DNA of 64,000 bases from an uncultured Eubacteriales bacterium (GTDB taxonomy: Bacteria; Bacillota; Clostridia; Oscillospirales; CAG-382): NCBI GenBank assembly GCA_934479825.1, contig CAKSOW010000012.1:3214-67213 (forward strand). The letters are read 5' to 3'. Position numbers and translations under genes: made by a program. The notes under the pieces were generated by a model, which had not been told where the DNA came from, did not search any database, and saw only the letters and a list, made by a program, of their open reading frames with translations. Position 1 is the stretch's first letter; each line of letters opens with the position of its first letter. Of this stretch, positions 40,545 through 50,925 are shown one piece after another.

Positions 40545-42164
40545 TTAATGTTGATTTTGGTCATCAATAACAAATACCATTGGCGGCGTTGCTTTTTGAA
40601 TTTCAAAGTCTTTTTGCTCAACTGCTTTTTTAATAAATGCCATTGGTATTGCATAACAGGAATATTGTCTGAATTCTGCAACTCGCCCTACAAGATGTTT
40701 AGGAATGTCTATTCTTAACAAAGGAAATACTTCCCGAAGCCAAGGCTCAAACATATTTGCCATTTTATGCATATACTCAATTCGCGTTTTATCAAGTAAA
40801 CTATATTCATCCGGTTTCAAAATCGGCAGGTCAACAAATGGTTTTCCGTTATTGATTCCTAAAACACCGCATTCTGCTAAGTGCGGTATATCCTCTAAAA
40901 ACATAGTTTCAAATCCTGCGTATTCAACCGGAATTCCTCTTGAAATAATATAAAGCAACCGAACAAGGACATCATCATGCATTTCAATGGGACCGTGTTC
41001 ATATTTATTAAGATCAGGCTGCGAATCGTATACATGCAAGTGTATGGACTTTGCTCCTAAATAATTTTCCTCATAGGATCTTCTTTCACCACCGTAACAG
41101 TATTTTCCGAAACGATAGTTCCGGGAATCAAAGTTTTGAGGATATTGCGTTCCCATTGCGACCCACCTGCCACCGTCGGGCCGTTGCGGATATTCTTCCT
41201 TAGACGGTACAATGCGCTGTGTTGCGGTGTAAAGTGCCGAAGAAAACAAATGTAAAATGAAATAGTATTCAAGCTTTCCTTTCTGCGTTTCGGAAAGTCG
41301 TGCAAAAAAAGGTTTTTGTAAGGCATTTAAATAATCGTTGATGAGTTCTTGTATTTCTGCGTAGTTTTTTTCTACCAATGCTATTTCAACATCTAATCCC
41401 TTTAATAATAGCTCGGGATTTGTAATCATAAAATCTGTAAAATACTTGTTATTTACTTGCTTCATCAATTCAGAGGAAGTCAAATCCTTAATTGCATTTT
41501 CAATATAGGCAGTCGGAATGCCCATAGACCGGCTAATGTCAACTGCGGTTAACGGTTTTTGATATGCGGCAATCAGTATGTTTTGTTTCATCATATCATT
41601 TGCCACCAGCGACCACGGCTCGTCATGAAATCCCTGCTTTCCGTGGCAACTGATTTCCAACCTCTCGGGCTGATAACTGAATTTTTCATATAACTCCATC
41701 TCTTCAAATCCTTTCCGCATTTGCTCTCTGCCACTTGAAAGTCTTGACAGGACGGTTCCCTTTGGCACTCCGAGACTGTCTGCAATATCTTGAACCTTTT
41801 CTCCGTTCAAATAGTGACGAACAATAACCGTGCGATATTTATCGGCAAGATAGGATACTTCACGCCTTACCGAAGCAGAATCCGGGCAGTTTTCAACTTC
41901 TTCTGCACAAAAGCATTCCGATTCATCCGGTATAAAGTCTATACTGATTGTCGGCAGCCTATATTTTCTGCGGAGCATATCGTAGTATTTATGGTTCAAT
42001 ACAACCGAAAGCCATGCCTTAATATTCGATATTTCGGCCATAGATTGTAAAGCAGCCAACAATACTTCCTGCGTAAGATCTTCTGCGTCACTTATATTTT
42101 GGCATTTTTTCAGTGCGGCATTAAACAAATACTCTGTGTATTTCTGTACTTCGGTTAACTGCAT
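40545..42164 (-). CDS. Sigma-70-family factor fused to a long C-terminal sensor-like region
   Basis: A 539-aa protein. Residues 1-160 are an ECF sigma factor: region 2 NISDAEDLTQEVLLAALQSM, IKAWLSVVLNHKYYDMLRRK, and region 4 VQDIADSLGVPKGTVLSRLS. Residues about 190-245 form a second helix-turn-helix (TAVDISRSMGIPTAYIENAI). The remaining about 290 residues are of unknown type (GRWVAMGTQYPQNFDSRNYR) and may sense a ligand. ECF factors with such large extensions replace the usual anti-sigma partner by a covalent control domain. No target genes evident. It lies just outside the island, divergent from remnants. Confidence 0.87.
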   Translation of the reverse strand: MQLTEVQKYTEYLFNAALKKCQNISDAEDLTQEVLLAALQSMAEISNIKAWLSVVLNHKYYDMLRRKYRLPTISIDFIPDESECFCAEEVENCPDSASVRREVSYLADKYRTVIVRHYLNGEKVQDIADSLGVPKGTVLSRLSSGREQMRKGFEEMELYEKFSYQPERLEISCHGKQGFHDEPWSLVANDMMKQNILIAAYQKPLTAVDISRSMGIPTAYIENAIKDLTSSELMKQVNNKYFTDFMITNPELLLKGLDVEIALVEKNYAEIQELINDYLNALQKPFFARLSETQKGKLEYYFILHLFSSALYTATQRIVPSKEEYPQRPDGGRWVAMGTQYPQNFDSRNYRFGKYCYGGERRSYEENYLGAKSIHLHVYDSQPDLNKYEHGPIEMHDDVLVRLLYIISRGIPVEYAGFETMFLEDIPHLAECGVLGINNGKPFVDLPILKPDEYSLLDKTRIEYMHKMANMFEPWLREVFPLLRIDIPKHLVGRVAEFRQYSCYAIPMAFIKKAVEQKDFEIQKATPPMVFVIDDQNQH

Positions 42165-42236
42165 TTGTTCACCTCATTTGAAAGCTTTCACTTATAAGTC
42201 GCAGATTTTAAATTTGATTCGATATGTTGTTTTAAA

Positions 42237-42377
42237 TTATTGCAATTCTACAATATCATCAAGAGTACAACCAAGCGTCACACATGTTTTTTCAAGAGTT
42301 TCCTGCGTTACGGTTTCGTCACGACCGAGCTTTGCCATAGCCTTTGTAGTTATACCCACCGATTCGATTACCTCCCG
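42237..42377 (-). pseudogene. C-terminal remnant of a Cro/CI (YozG-like) regulator
   Basis: An open stretch reading SVGITTKAMAKLGRDE, then LEKTCVTLGCTLDDIVELQ and a stop, which is the second half of a YozG-type helix-turn-helix repressor. The N-terminal half and start codon are missing. A decayed gene. Confidence 0.65.
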
Positions 42378-42634
42378 AACTTACAATAACTTATATAATA
42401 GTATAGCGCAGATTTTATAAAACAGCAATAGATAATATCGAAATATTCAAGAATCATTTGAATTTATCCGATTACATGTTCACCGAGCCTGAAAAATCCG
42501 GCTTGGGTTCGGATATTCATGCATTCGCTGCACCAACCATGCAGCTTTCAGCACTTTCACCGTTGACGCTTAAATTTCATTTTTGACGGTAAAAAACCAT
42601 GCTTTACAGAAAAAGTTGAAATGAAAGATGACAC

Positions 42635-42668
42635 AAAAAAGCCATGCTGGGGCATGGCTTTTCTTTTT
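42635..42668. terminator. Bidirectional terminator
   Basis: AAAAAAGCCATGC, short loop, GCATGGCTTTTCTTTTTT: a stem flanked by A-run and T-run that can stop transcription from both sides. The rest of 42378-42634 shows no gene. Confidence 0.75.
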
Positions 42669-42731
42669 TCTATTCGGCAGAATCCTATTTCCGGCCTTTT
42701 CTCCGATTTCAACAAAATTTTCCAAAACACC

Positions 42732-42760
42732 TTGCATATTGCATCAATATGGTATATAAT
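42732..42760 (+). promoter_or_regulatory. Promoter of the secreted SH3-like protein gene
   Basis: TTGCAT, 17 bp, TATAAT, 54 bp before the start codon. Confidence 0.75.
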
Positions 42761-42814
42761 TATTATAGTATGCAAATTCTGATAAACAACGTTAAAAACA
42801 GAGGAGGAATTGTT

Positions 42815-45007
42815 GTGTTGAAAAAAGTTTTAACAGCGATGCTTTGCGCGTTTATGTTACTTTGTACTGTCGCATTTGCAGCCGAACTGAAAGCAGGCGA
42901 TACCGCCTATGTCGTATACGGCGGCACTGTAAATGTTACCAAAAAACCTACCTATTCAGGGGCAATATGTACGGTCAGCAAAGGGGCCAGAGTGACAGTT
43001 TTGGAACCTTATGTGGTCGGAGAGGACAACAGAAAGTTTCATAAAATCCAGCTTTCGGACGGCACAGTCGGATATGTCCTTGCTTATACAACGGCTCGGG
43101 AAACAACACCGATACTTGATACCGGCGAGGATGTTGAAAAAGAGTTAAACCAACAATGGGCATCCTCGGATACGGACAAGTATCAGCATGCCATAGAGAT
43201 GACGTTTCTTTCCGATTACATCTACGGCGGCAGCAAAACGACCGAAGGCACTGAAAGAAATTTCTATGCTAAGGTGCCGACGGAATGGGTAAGACATGAT
43301 CGTCCCGCTTCATTGCCGCTTGTGGGAATGGCAATTGTACATATAGGCGATGAGGGAAAATACGGCACGGTAAAAGCCTCTTTCTATCCCGGCAATCCGC
43401 CGATCAACTATCATGTCAGAAGACTTGATGAACTCCGAGCCATAGGGTATGAGCCCCTGTTTTCTGAATGGACCAGAACAGACGCATTCGCTAACACAGC
43501 GTTTTATGTTGCAACAACGAATGAATTTGAAGTTGTCGCCTATAACGAGGATTGGGTTGCCGTATGGAGCGAGGGCGGTGTTGACGAATCGCGCGGTATC
43601 ATCAGACAGTGCGGCGAGAAAGACGGTACCGCTTTCACAAGCTGGAAACCGGGCGTATATTTCATGCCGAGAAAAAATTGTTATATTTTGGATATTAACA
43701 ATCAGGTAACAACACCTCCGAATATTGAGGCTGTAGGCAAAGCAACCGGTCTTTTGTTGGTCAAAACCACTCCCGATGATGAGAATTATGTAAAATCCGG
43801 CGTTTATAAGATCAATCAGTCGCTTCAGATCGTAGACAGCACTCCGCAGAACGGTCATTATAAGATCTACTATCAAAAAGGTCTTTATTATGTTGACGCC
43901 AAGTATGTGAACATGCAGCGCGCAAACACGGAAAAGCCGACAACGCAGTACAAAGCAATAGCGGCCGTCGACTGTGACATTTCCGACGGTTCTTCGGTTG
44001 TCGGTTCGGTTAAAAAAGGCGCGGCAATCGATGTTATCGGAATGAACTATGACGGAACGAATTCAAAAATCTGGTTCAACTCCAAGGAATGCTACATTCC
44101 GACAAGCAATCTCGAAGAATTCACCAAGACTCTGTCCGCGGCAGACACGGCAGCACTCGGCATGCCTATCGGCGTTCTGTCCGTAGATACGCCTTGGGGT
44201 GAATGGGGCGCACTGACCTATTCAGCCGAAGGAATTGCAAAGCTGAAAGCATATCGTTACGGATATATCAACGTTGATGAGAATATGATGTCGGAATACA
44301 GCAAGTGGGTTCTTTCAAACAACGGTGATATCAATAAAATACAAGACAGGGAATGGGTAAATGTATACGGTATTGAGGAGTTTTCGTTCGACCGCGACGC
44401 GGACATGAGGGATATTCCCGGAATAGATCCTGACGACATAACCCCTTGGATCATAACAGGCAAAATCTATACCATTTTCTATAACGGAGAGATTCGCTAT
44501 CTGGTTCACGAGGATGATATGCACGATACATTTACTTATTATCCCGGAAACGGATTCAGCAAAAACTCTGTTTCAAAAACACAGACTGTTTGCTTGGATG
44601 GCCGCAAATTCAACACCGCCGCCTATAACATCGATGACAACAACTACTTTAAGCTCAGAGATATTGCAAAGATCCTTGACGGAACCATTAAAACCTTTGA
44701 CATCAAGTATGACGGCGCCACCAATTCGATCGATATGTTAAGCTTTTATGATTACACAGCGGTCGGCGGCGAATTAACGCCGGGCGACGGCACAGAAAGA
44801 ACAGCTTTTTCATCCTCCGTATTTTTAACGCTTGACGGTGTGCCGATCAAGGCAACCTGCTACAACATTGAAGACAACAATTATTTTAAGCTTCGCGATA
44901 TAACCGATGCGTTGGATTGCCGCGTTGAGTGGGATGAAAGTACGCAGATGATCTGGGTCATTCCGGGCAGAACTGCATACGATGATCCGGATGAGATAAT
45001 GGGCTGA
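42815..45007 (+). CDS. Secreted protein with SH3-like and copper-amine-oxidase-N-like domains
   Basis: A 730-aa exported protein starting at GTG (7 bp after GAGGAGG). Signal peptide LKKVLTAMLCAFMLLCTVAF cut after AFA. An SH3b-like domain follows (GGTVNVTKKPTYSGAICTVS), then a central region of about 350 residues (DKYQHAIEMTFLSDYIYGGS) without a family I know, a second SH3b-like part (VDCDISDGSSVVGSVKKGAA), and two C-terminal copies of the copper-amine-oxidase N-terminal-like domain (AYNIDDNNYFKLRDIAKILD and CYNIEDNNYFKLRDITDALD). Those modules usually bind the cell wall or act as stalks. Probably a cell-envelope protein; no catalytic site seen. Confidence 0.85.
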   Translation: MLKKVLTAMLCAFMLLCTVAFAAELKAGDTAYVVYGGTVNVTKKPTYSGAICTVSKGARVTVLEPYVVGEDNRKFHKIQLSDGTVGYVLAYTTARETTPILDTGEDVEKELNQQWASSDTDKYQHAIEMTFLSDYIYGGSKTTEGTERNFYAKVPTEWVRHDRPASLPLVGMAIVHIGDEGKYGTVKASFYPGNPPINYHVRRLDELRAIGYEPLFSEWTRTDAFANTAFYVATTNEFEVVAYNEDWVAVWSEGGVDESRGIIRQCGEKDGTAFTSWKPGVYFMPRKNCYILDINNQVTTPPNIEAVGKATGLLLVKTTPDDENYVKSGVYKINQSLQIVDSTPQNGHYKIYYQKGLYYVDAKYVNMQRANTEKPTTQYKAIAAVDCDISDGSSVVGSVKKGAAIDVIGMNYDGTNSKIWFNSKECYIPTSNLEEFTKTLSAADTAALGMPIGVLSVDTPWGEWGALTYSAEGIAKLKAYRYGYINVDENMMSEYSKWVLSNNGDINKIQDREWVNVYGIEEFSFDRDADMRDIPGIDPDDITPWIITGKIYTIFYNGEIRYLVHEDDMHDTFTYYPGNGFSKNSVSKTQTVCLDGRKFNTAAYNIDDNNYFKLRDIAKILDGTIKTFDIKYDGATNSIDMLSFYDYTAVGGELTPGDGTERTAFSSSVFLTLDGVPIKATCYNIEDNNYFKLRDITDALDCRVEWDESTQMIWVIPGRTAYDDPDEIMG

Positions 45008-45211
45008 TTTGTTGAATCTGTAAAAGCAAACGAAATTTTAGCCGATATGAGGTTTGAAGAATTCTCAAACTTTATATCGGCTTTTCGTATTTGAGCATTC
45101 GATTACGCTTTACCCGGGAAAGTCATACATCGCTGTCACAGCCGGCGGCAACATTTTCACTTTCTCCCCCAAAAACTCCTCATATTCTACCGAAAAACCG
45201 GTAAAAAACAG

Positions 45212-45240
45212 TTGCAAATTCCATTTAGTTATGGTATACT
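45212..45240 (+). promoter_or_regulatory. Promoter of the glycosidase operon
   Basis: TTGCAA, 17 bp, TATACT, 66 bp before the beta-galactosidase start. No obvious operator palindrome nearby. Confidence 0.7.
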
Positions 45241-45306
45241 GTCGTATAGTAAAAAAGGTCCTGATTCGCCCTGATCTGCGAACAAGAATCATAAAGGAGA
45301 AAGTTT

Positions 45307-48300
45307 ATGGCAATTTTTGAACCGTACTACAAAGACCCGCGCACGACGTCAGTCGGCGAATGCGAGCCGCGCGCCTATTTCATCCCCTATGCGGACAAAT
45401 ACACGGCGCACACGCTTGACCGCGCCAAATCCCCTTATTTCAAGACGCTCTGCGGCGAATGGAATTTCCGCTACTATGAAAGCCTTGCCGACGTGACCGA
45501 CGACTTCACAAGCGACGATTTTTTCACCGACGAATACGAATATACCGACACGATAACCGTGCCGCGTTCATGGCAGACCGTGCTTGACAAAGGTTACGAC
45601 GTTCCCAACTACACCAACATCAATTATCCGTTCCAGGCCGATCCGCCGCACCTGCCCGACCGCATTCCCTGCGGCGTGTACACGCGCGATTTTTATCTGA
45701 CCGACGAATTCGCGTCGCGTGAGCTGTACTTGAATTTCGAGGGCGTGGACTCGTGTTACTATGTCTGGGTCAACGGCAAATTTGTCGGCTACTCGACCGT
45801 CAGCCACTGCACGACCGAATTTGATGTTTCGGGAGTCGCCGTGAGCGGCCGCAATACCATTGCCGTCCTCGTTCTCAAATGGTGCGCCGCTTCCTACATG
45901 GAGGATCAGGACAAATTCCGTTTTTCGGGCATTTTCCGCGAGGTCTATCTGCTGTCCCGCGAGAAAAACCACATTAAGGATATTTATGTGCGCCAAAACG
46001 TTTCGGACGACCTGTCGCACGCCTCCCTGACGCTTGATCTGACGCTTGCCGGGAAACCGGAAGTGGACTATGTTCTCTTTTCGCCGGACGGCGAGGAGAT
46101 CGCAAGCGGCGTATACAAGAAAAACACTGTTATTGAACTGGAAAAACCGGTTCTTTGGAACGACGAAAAGCCGCTCGTTTACGGACTTTATTTAACAAGC
46201 GGCGATGAGGTCATTTATCAGAACATTGCCGTCAAGAAAGTCCAAATCATCGGGAAAATTTTCTATATCAACGGCAAAAAGGTCAAGCTGCGCGGCGTCA
46301 ACCGCCACGATTCGCACCCGGTTCTCGGCCAAACCACGCCGCACGACCATATGGTGCGTGACCTTGAGATTTTCAAGCAGAACAACATCAACTGCATCCG
46401 CACGTCACACTATCCGAACGATCCGCGCTTTATGGAGCTTTGCGACTTATACGGCTTTTATGTGGTGGACGAAGCGGATATCGAAACGCACGGCATGGTG
46501 GACTTCGGACGTTTTTCGGAGCTTTCGGACGGCGAACTATGGCATGACGCATATGTCAACCGTGCCAAGAAGTTACTCGAACGCGACAAGAACCGCGGCT
46601 GTGTGGTGTTATGGTCGCTCGGCAACGAATCCGGCTGCGGCAAGAACCAGCATGCCATGCGTGAATACATCCTTTCGCGTATGCCGGAGGCATATATCCA
46701 CTATGAGGGTGAGCGGTGCGTAGCCGGTCACGCCGATCTTGTGGATGTCCGAAGCGAAATGTATACCGCCCCTGCCGGTTGTCTTGGTTACATCACAAGC
46801 AAGGACGAAGACAAAAAGAAACCGTTCTACCTCTGCGAATACCTCCACGCGATGGGCAACGGCCCGGGAGGCATCAAGGAATATGTCGAGCTTATCCGTT
46901 CGCGCGACGAATTCATGGGCGGCAATGTTTGGGAATACTGCGACCATTCGGTGGAGGTAACCGACGCCGACGGCAGCAAGCATTACACCTATGGCGGCGA
47001 TTTCGGCGATTATCCCAACGACAGCAACTTCTGTGTAGACGGTCTTGTCTATCCCGACCGCAAGCCGTCGAACGGCATGCGCGCCATCAAGAACGCCTAT
47101 ATGCCGTTAGAAATTTCCTTGAAAGATGCCGATTCCGGCGAAATCGAGATAAAGAGCTGGCGGTTCTTTGAAACGCTTTCCGACGTGGATTTAGTCTGGA
47201 ACGTGGAATGCGACGGCAAACGCGTGAAATCCGGCCGCATTGCCGGGCTTGTCATTGCGCCCTCCCGCCGCCGCACCTATAAATTGTACGACGCGTTCGA
47301 CTTTGAAGAACCCGGCGAATACTTTCTCAACATTCGTCTTATCTACAACACCGACACAAATTTCTGCGACGCCGGTTTTGAAATGGGGTCGCGTCAGTTT
47401 GAACTGGGCTCGGTCTGCCTTGACGAAGAACCGAAAGCAGCAAATGGCGGCAAGATGAGCCTTGTCGAAGAAGACCACTTTATTGAAATCGACTGCGGCG
47501 AACTGTGCGTGCTGTTTGACAAATCAACCGGCCGCGTGACAAGCCTTGTGCACGACGGCAAGGAAATGCTTGCAAAGCCGATCGGACTTGAACTGTTCCG
47601 CGCACCGACCGACAACGACCGTCCGCGCGCCAATGCGGCTTGGTACGCATGGGGGCTTGATAAGCTCGAACAGAATACGCATGAATGCGGCATTTACAAG
47701 AAAGACGACGACTATGTGACGCTGTTCTGCGACTTTTCGCTCGGCGCACGCGCCAAAGAGCCTGTCATGCGCGTGAAAGAATATATCACCGTGTCGAACG
47801 ACGGCTCCGTCAGCTTTGAATTTGAAGCCGAACGCGCCGAAAAGTGCGACGAGCTGCCGCGTTTCGGGCTTTCAATCGTCATGCCGCGCGGCAACGAACG
47901 CGTCGAATACTTCGGCATGGGGCCGTATGAAGCCTACGCCGACCACAAGTATCAGTCGCACATCGGCTATTTCCGCACGACGGCCACCGACAATTTTGAG
48001 CACTACATCCGTCCGCAGGAAAATTCCTCGCACTGCGACACGCGTTATGCGTTTGTGGGAAGCCTTACCGGTCACGGTCTCGAAATTCTGCCGATGTACG
48101 ACACCGAGCCGTTTTCGTTTGGTGCGATGCATTACGACACGCCCGATCTTCTTGCCATGCACGACCACGAATTAAAGGCGCGTCCTGAAACCTTCGTTCA
48201 TGCCGACATGCGCATGACGGGTATCGGCTCGAACTCCTGCGGCCCGCGCACGGAGGAAAAATACCGCTTCACCGAAAAGAGCTTCCGCAGCGGTCTGATT

Positions 48301-48324
48301 TTACGTCCGGCTCATATTCGTTAA
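45307..48324 (+). CDS. lacZ: Beta-galactosidase, GH2 family
   Basis: A 1005-aa LacZ-type enzyme, normal length. Sugar-binding domain (SWQTVLDKGYDVPNYTN), immunoglobulin-like domain, TIM barrel with acid/base Glu441 (LWSLGNESGCG) and nucleophile Glu511 (YLCEYLHAMGNGPG), and a C-terminal beta-sandwich (small chain domain, TDNDRPRANAAW). No signal peptide, so it is cytoplasmic and cleaves imported galactosides. A rhamnosidase gene follows 16 bp later, which suggests that the operon handles plant-derived oligosaccharides with both galactose and rhamnose. No transporter is linked here. Confidence 0.95.
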   Translation: MAIFEPYYKDPRTTSVGECEPRAYFIPYADKYTAHTLDRAKSPYFKTLCGEWNFRYYESLADVTDDFTSDDFFTDEYEYTDTITVPRSWQTVLDKGYDVPNYTNINYPFQADPPHLPDRIPCGVYTRDFYLTDEFASRELYLNFEGVDSCYYVWVNGKFVGYSTVSHCTTEFDVSGVAVSGRNTIAVLVLKWCAASYMEDQDKFRFSGIFREVYLLSREKNHIKDIYVRQNVSDDLSHASLTLDLTLAGKPEVDYVLFSPDGEEIASGVYKKNTVIELEKPVLWNDEKPLVYGLYLTSGDEVIYQNIAVKKVQIIGKIFYINGKKVKLRGVNRHDSHPVLGQTTPHDHMVRDLEIFKQNNINCIRTSHYPNDPRFMELCDLYGFYVVDEADIETHGMVDFGRFSELSDGELWHDAYVNRAKKLLERDKNRGCVVLWSLGNESGCGKNQHAMREYILSRMPEAYIHYEGERCVAGHADLVDVRSEMYTAPAGCLGYITSKDEDKKKPFYLCEYLHAMGNGPGGIKEYVELIRSRDEFMGGNVWEYCDHSVEVTDADGSKHYTYGGDFGDYPNDSNFCVDGLVYPDRKPSNGMRAIKNAYMPLEISLKDADSGEIEIKSWRFFETLSDVDLVWNVECDGKRVKSGRIAGLVIAPSRRRTYKLYDAFDFEEPGEYFLNIRLIYNTDTNFCDAGFEMGSRQFELGSVCLDEEPKAANGGKMSLVEEDHFIEIDCGELCVLFDKSTGRVTSLVHDGKEMLAKPIGLELFRAPTDNDRPRANAAWYAWGLDKLEQNTHECGIYKKDDDYVTLFCDFSLGARAKEPVMRVKEYITVSNDGSVSFEFEAERAEKCDELPRFGLSIVMPRGNERVEYFGMGPYEAYADHKYQSHIGYFRTTATDNFEHYIRPQENSSHCDTRYAFVGSLTGHGLEILPMYDTEPFSFGAMHYDTPDLLAMHDHELKARPETFVHADMRMTGIGSNSCGPRTEEKYRFTEKSFRSGLILRPAHIR

Positions 48325-48340
48325 GAACGGAGATAAAGTT

Positions 48341-50563
48341 ATGAGATTCAAGGATCTATACCCCGCTTCGGTCTTTATTGCGCCGGAGGATAAAAGCTGC
48401 TCTGCACCCTATATCCGCAAGGTTTTTACGGCAGATACGCCGAAAAATGCAAAAATCACCATCTGCGGACTCGGTTTTTTTGAACTGTACCTGAACGGCA
48501 GAAAAGTGAGCGACGATGTGTTCGTTCCGGCCAATTCCCTTTACGAACACCGCGAAAACAAACACCTGAGTTACCCGAATCACGATAAGTTTACCTATCG
48601 TACCTATTCGGTGGAATACGATGTGACTGAGTACCTGAAAAGCGGCAAAAACACACTTGTCGTCCTGCTCGGCAACGGTTGGTACGGCGATACCGGCAAC
48701 CATGACGAGCATACCGATTTCTTCGGCACGGTAAAGCTGTGCTACAAATTAGAGTATGCCGACAAAGACGGTGCGCACAGTGTCGTCAGTGACACATCGC
48801 ACAAGTGGAAACCCAGTTTTATCGCGGAAAGCCGCCTGTATCTCGGCGAAAAGCAGGATATGCGGCTGTACGATGACCGTATTTTCGACGCAGACTATGA
48901 CGATTCGTCGTGGAAAAACGCCGTAATTGCTCCGACGCCGGAATGTGAATGGGAGATTCAGCATTTTCCGGCCGACAAAGTAACCGAAACGTTTATCCCA
49001 AAAGCCGTGGCGCATCTTGACGGTGTGACCGTCTATGACTGCGGCGTGAATTTGACCGGTTATGTAGTGGTTCGCTGCGACAAACCGGAGGAGAAAATTG
49101 TCATTGAGCATGCCGAAGAACTGAACGACGATTTCACACTGGACAAAGTCACCTGCGCCTGCGACCGCAAGCCGGCACGCGATGAATACATTTCCGACGG
49201 CATCCACGATATGCACCCATATTTTTCGTGGCACGGTTTCCGCTATTTCACCCTCACCGACAACGCTGTTCCGGTTGAGGCGCGCATGATTCACGCAGAC
49301 ATGAAGATCACTTCACACTTTGAGTGCGACAACGAGATGTTGAACTGGCTATACGAAACCTATCTTCGCACGCAGCTCGAAAACATGCACTGCGGTGTGC
49401 CGTCCGACTGCCCGACGCGCGAACGCCTCGGCTATACCGGCGACGGTCAGCTCTGTGCCGATGCGGCACTTCTCATGATGGACGGACGCACATTCTATGA
49501 AAAGTGGATGCAGGACATTGTAGACAGCCAATGCTCGCTCACCGGACATGTCACACACACTGCTCCTTTCCAGGGCGGCGGAGGCGGCATCGGCGGCTGG
49601 GGCTCGGCCATCATTCATGTGCCGTATGTCTATTACAGCATCTATGGCGACGATTCGCTTATTAGAAAGCACTTTGGCCGCATGCTTTCGTTTATGCGCT
49701 ATCTCGATTCGCGCTGTGAAGCCGGCTTTATCGTAAGTGAAGAGCCGGGCGGCTGGAATCTCGGCGACTGGGGCTTTTCCAAGCAGGATGAATTCATCAT
49801 TCCGCAGAACTATGTCAACACATATTACTACATCAAAGATCTGACCGAAATGTGCGAAATGGCGCCTCTTGTCGGCATGAGCGACCTTGTCCCGTCCTAC
49901 CGCGAAAAGATCGAAATCAGCAAAAAAGCCATGCACGCCGCCTATTTCTCCGCGCAGACCGGCGATTTCTTCGGCGATTATCAGGGTGCAAACAGCTTTG
50001 CCGTCGCTCTTGGCATCGGTGACGAACGCACCTATCCGAACTTAGTCGCCAAGTACACAAAATCCCATGAATACGATACCGGCATTTTCGCGACCGACCT
50101 GTTGACCGAGCTTCTCTTCAAAAACGGCAATGCCAAACTTGCGTTTGAACTCATGACCGCCGAGACCGACCTCTCGTTCGGCAACATGAAAAACGGCGGC
50201 GCAACGACTCTTTGGGAATATATGTGGGGACCGATCGCCAAGACCATGTCACACAATCACCCGATGTTCGGCGCTCTGACGCGTCAGTTGTTCCATGGCA
50301 TTTTAGGTATCCGTCAGAGAGAGGGCACGTATGGCTACACCAATCTTGTGATCGACCCGGCTGTCATTGACGGGCTTAATTATGCAAGCGGACACATCGA
50401 TACCGGAAACGGAAAAATCGGCGTTACCGTCAAGCGCGGCAAGACCAATACTTACTACAAATTTGACATTCCCAAGGGCATCAAAGCCGTTTTCCGCTTT
50501 GAATACGACTTCATTCCGCTCAAAGAGGGCGTCAATGAATTCGATATGCAGTTGATTCAGTAA
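48341..50563 (+). CDS. Alpha-L-rhamnosidase, GH78 family
   Basis: A 740-aa GH78 enzyme. N-terminal carbohydrate-binding-like domains (GLGFFELYLNGRKVSDDVFV), then an (alpha/alpha)6 barrel with the family motif GVPSDCPTRERLGYTGDGQL containing catalytic-site acids, EPGGWNLGDW and WEYMWGP, and a C-terminal beta-sandwich. No signal peptide. Length is within the family range. Co-transcribed with lacZ; strong terminator 10 bp after the stop. Confidence 0.93.
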   Translation: MRFKDLYPASVFIAPEDKSCSAPYIRKVFTADTPKNAKITICGLGFFELYLNGRKVSDDVFVPANSLYEHRENKHLSYPNHDKFTYRTYSVEYDVTEYLKSGKNTLVVLLGNGWYGDTGNHDEHTDFFGTVKLCYKLEYADKDGAHSVVSDTSHKWKPSFIAESRLYLGEKQDMRLYDDRIFDADYDDSSWKNAVIAPTPECEWEIQHFPADKVTETFIPKAVAHLDGVTVYDCGVNLTGYVVVRCDKPEEKIVIEHAEELNDDFTLDKVTCACDRKPARDEYISDGIHDMHPYFSWHGFRYFTLTDNAVPVEARMIHADMKITSHFECDNEMLNWLYETYLRTQLENMHCGVPSDCPTRERLGYTGDGQLCADAALLMMDGRTFYEKWMQDIVDSQCSLTGHVTHTAPFQGGGGGIGGWGSAIIHVPYVYYSIYGDDSLIRKHFGRMLSFMRYLDSRCEAGFIVSEEPGGWNLGDWGFSKQDEFIIPQNYVNTYYYIKDLTEMCEMAPLVGMSDLVPSYREKIEISKKAMHAAYFSAQTGDFFGDYQGANSFAVALGIGDERTYPNLVAKYTKSHEYDTGIFATDLLTELLFKNGNAKLAFELMTAETDLSFGNMKNGGATTLWEYMWGPIAKTMSHNHPMFGALTRQLFHGILGIRQREGTYGYTNLVIDPAVIDGLNYASGHIDTGNGKIGVTVKRGKTNTYYKFDIPKGIKAVFRFEYDFIPLKEGVNEFDMQLIQ

Positions 50564-50572
50564 TCGTATGCC

Positions 50573-50620
50573 AAAAACTGTGCAAATTTCCTTATAAAGG
50601 CATTTTGCACAGTTTTTTTG
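50573..50620 (+). terminator. Terminator of the glycosidase operon
   Basis: AAAAACTGTGCAAA paired with its complement across a short loop, then a seven-T run. Confidence 0.85.
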
Positions 50621-50651
50621 TGCGTTTTTTTCGTATTTTTAACAAGATATC

Positions 50652-50680
50652 TTGACAAGCTACCTATTTTATTGTATAAT
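50652..50680 (+). promoter_or_regulatory. Promoter of the RNase Y gene
   Basis: TTGACA, 17 bp, TATAAT, giving a leader of about 240 nt before the start codon. The leader contains an AAAGTCCC/GGGGCTTT hairpin near 50827-50855; no known riboswitch is recognised. Confidence 0.85.
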
Positions 50681-50925
50681 AAACCTGTTAAGGGTACAAA
50701 ATAACATAATTATTTTTATCATTACTCTACAAGTGCCTTACCGTATAAACGTACGCACTTTATATATATATTGATTTTGACACGGAAACAAAATTTAATT
50801 TATATGTAATTTATATGGATAGATCAAAGTCCCTTCTGCTCCGTCGGGGCTTTCACGTTACTTTTATACATTTTTGTAAGACACCTGTTTTGTTATTTTT
50901 CTATGACGAAGGAGGTGCTTTTATT

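Noticed and set aside
45307..48324. Long open frames antisense and out of frame to lacZ and other host genes
   Set aside because: They shadow GC-rich codon use, lack ribosome binding sites and have no protein-family features.
45307..50563. Complete polysaccharide utilisation locus
   Set aside because: Only two glycosidases are linked; no transporter, binding protein or local regulator is seen in the operon.
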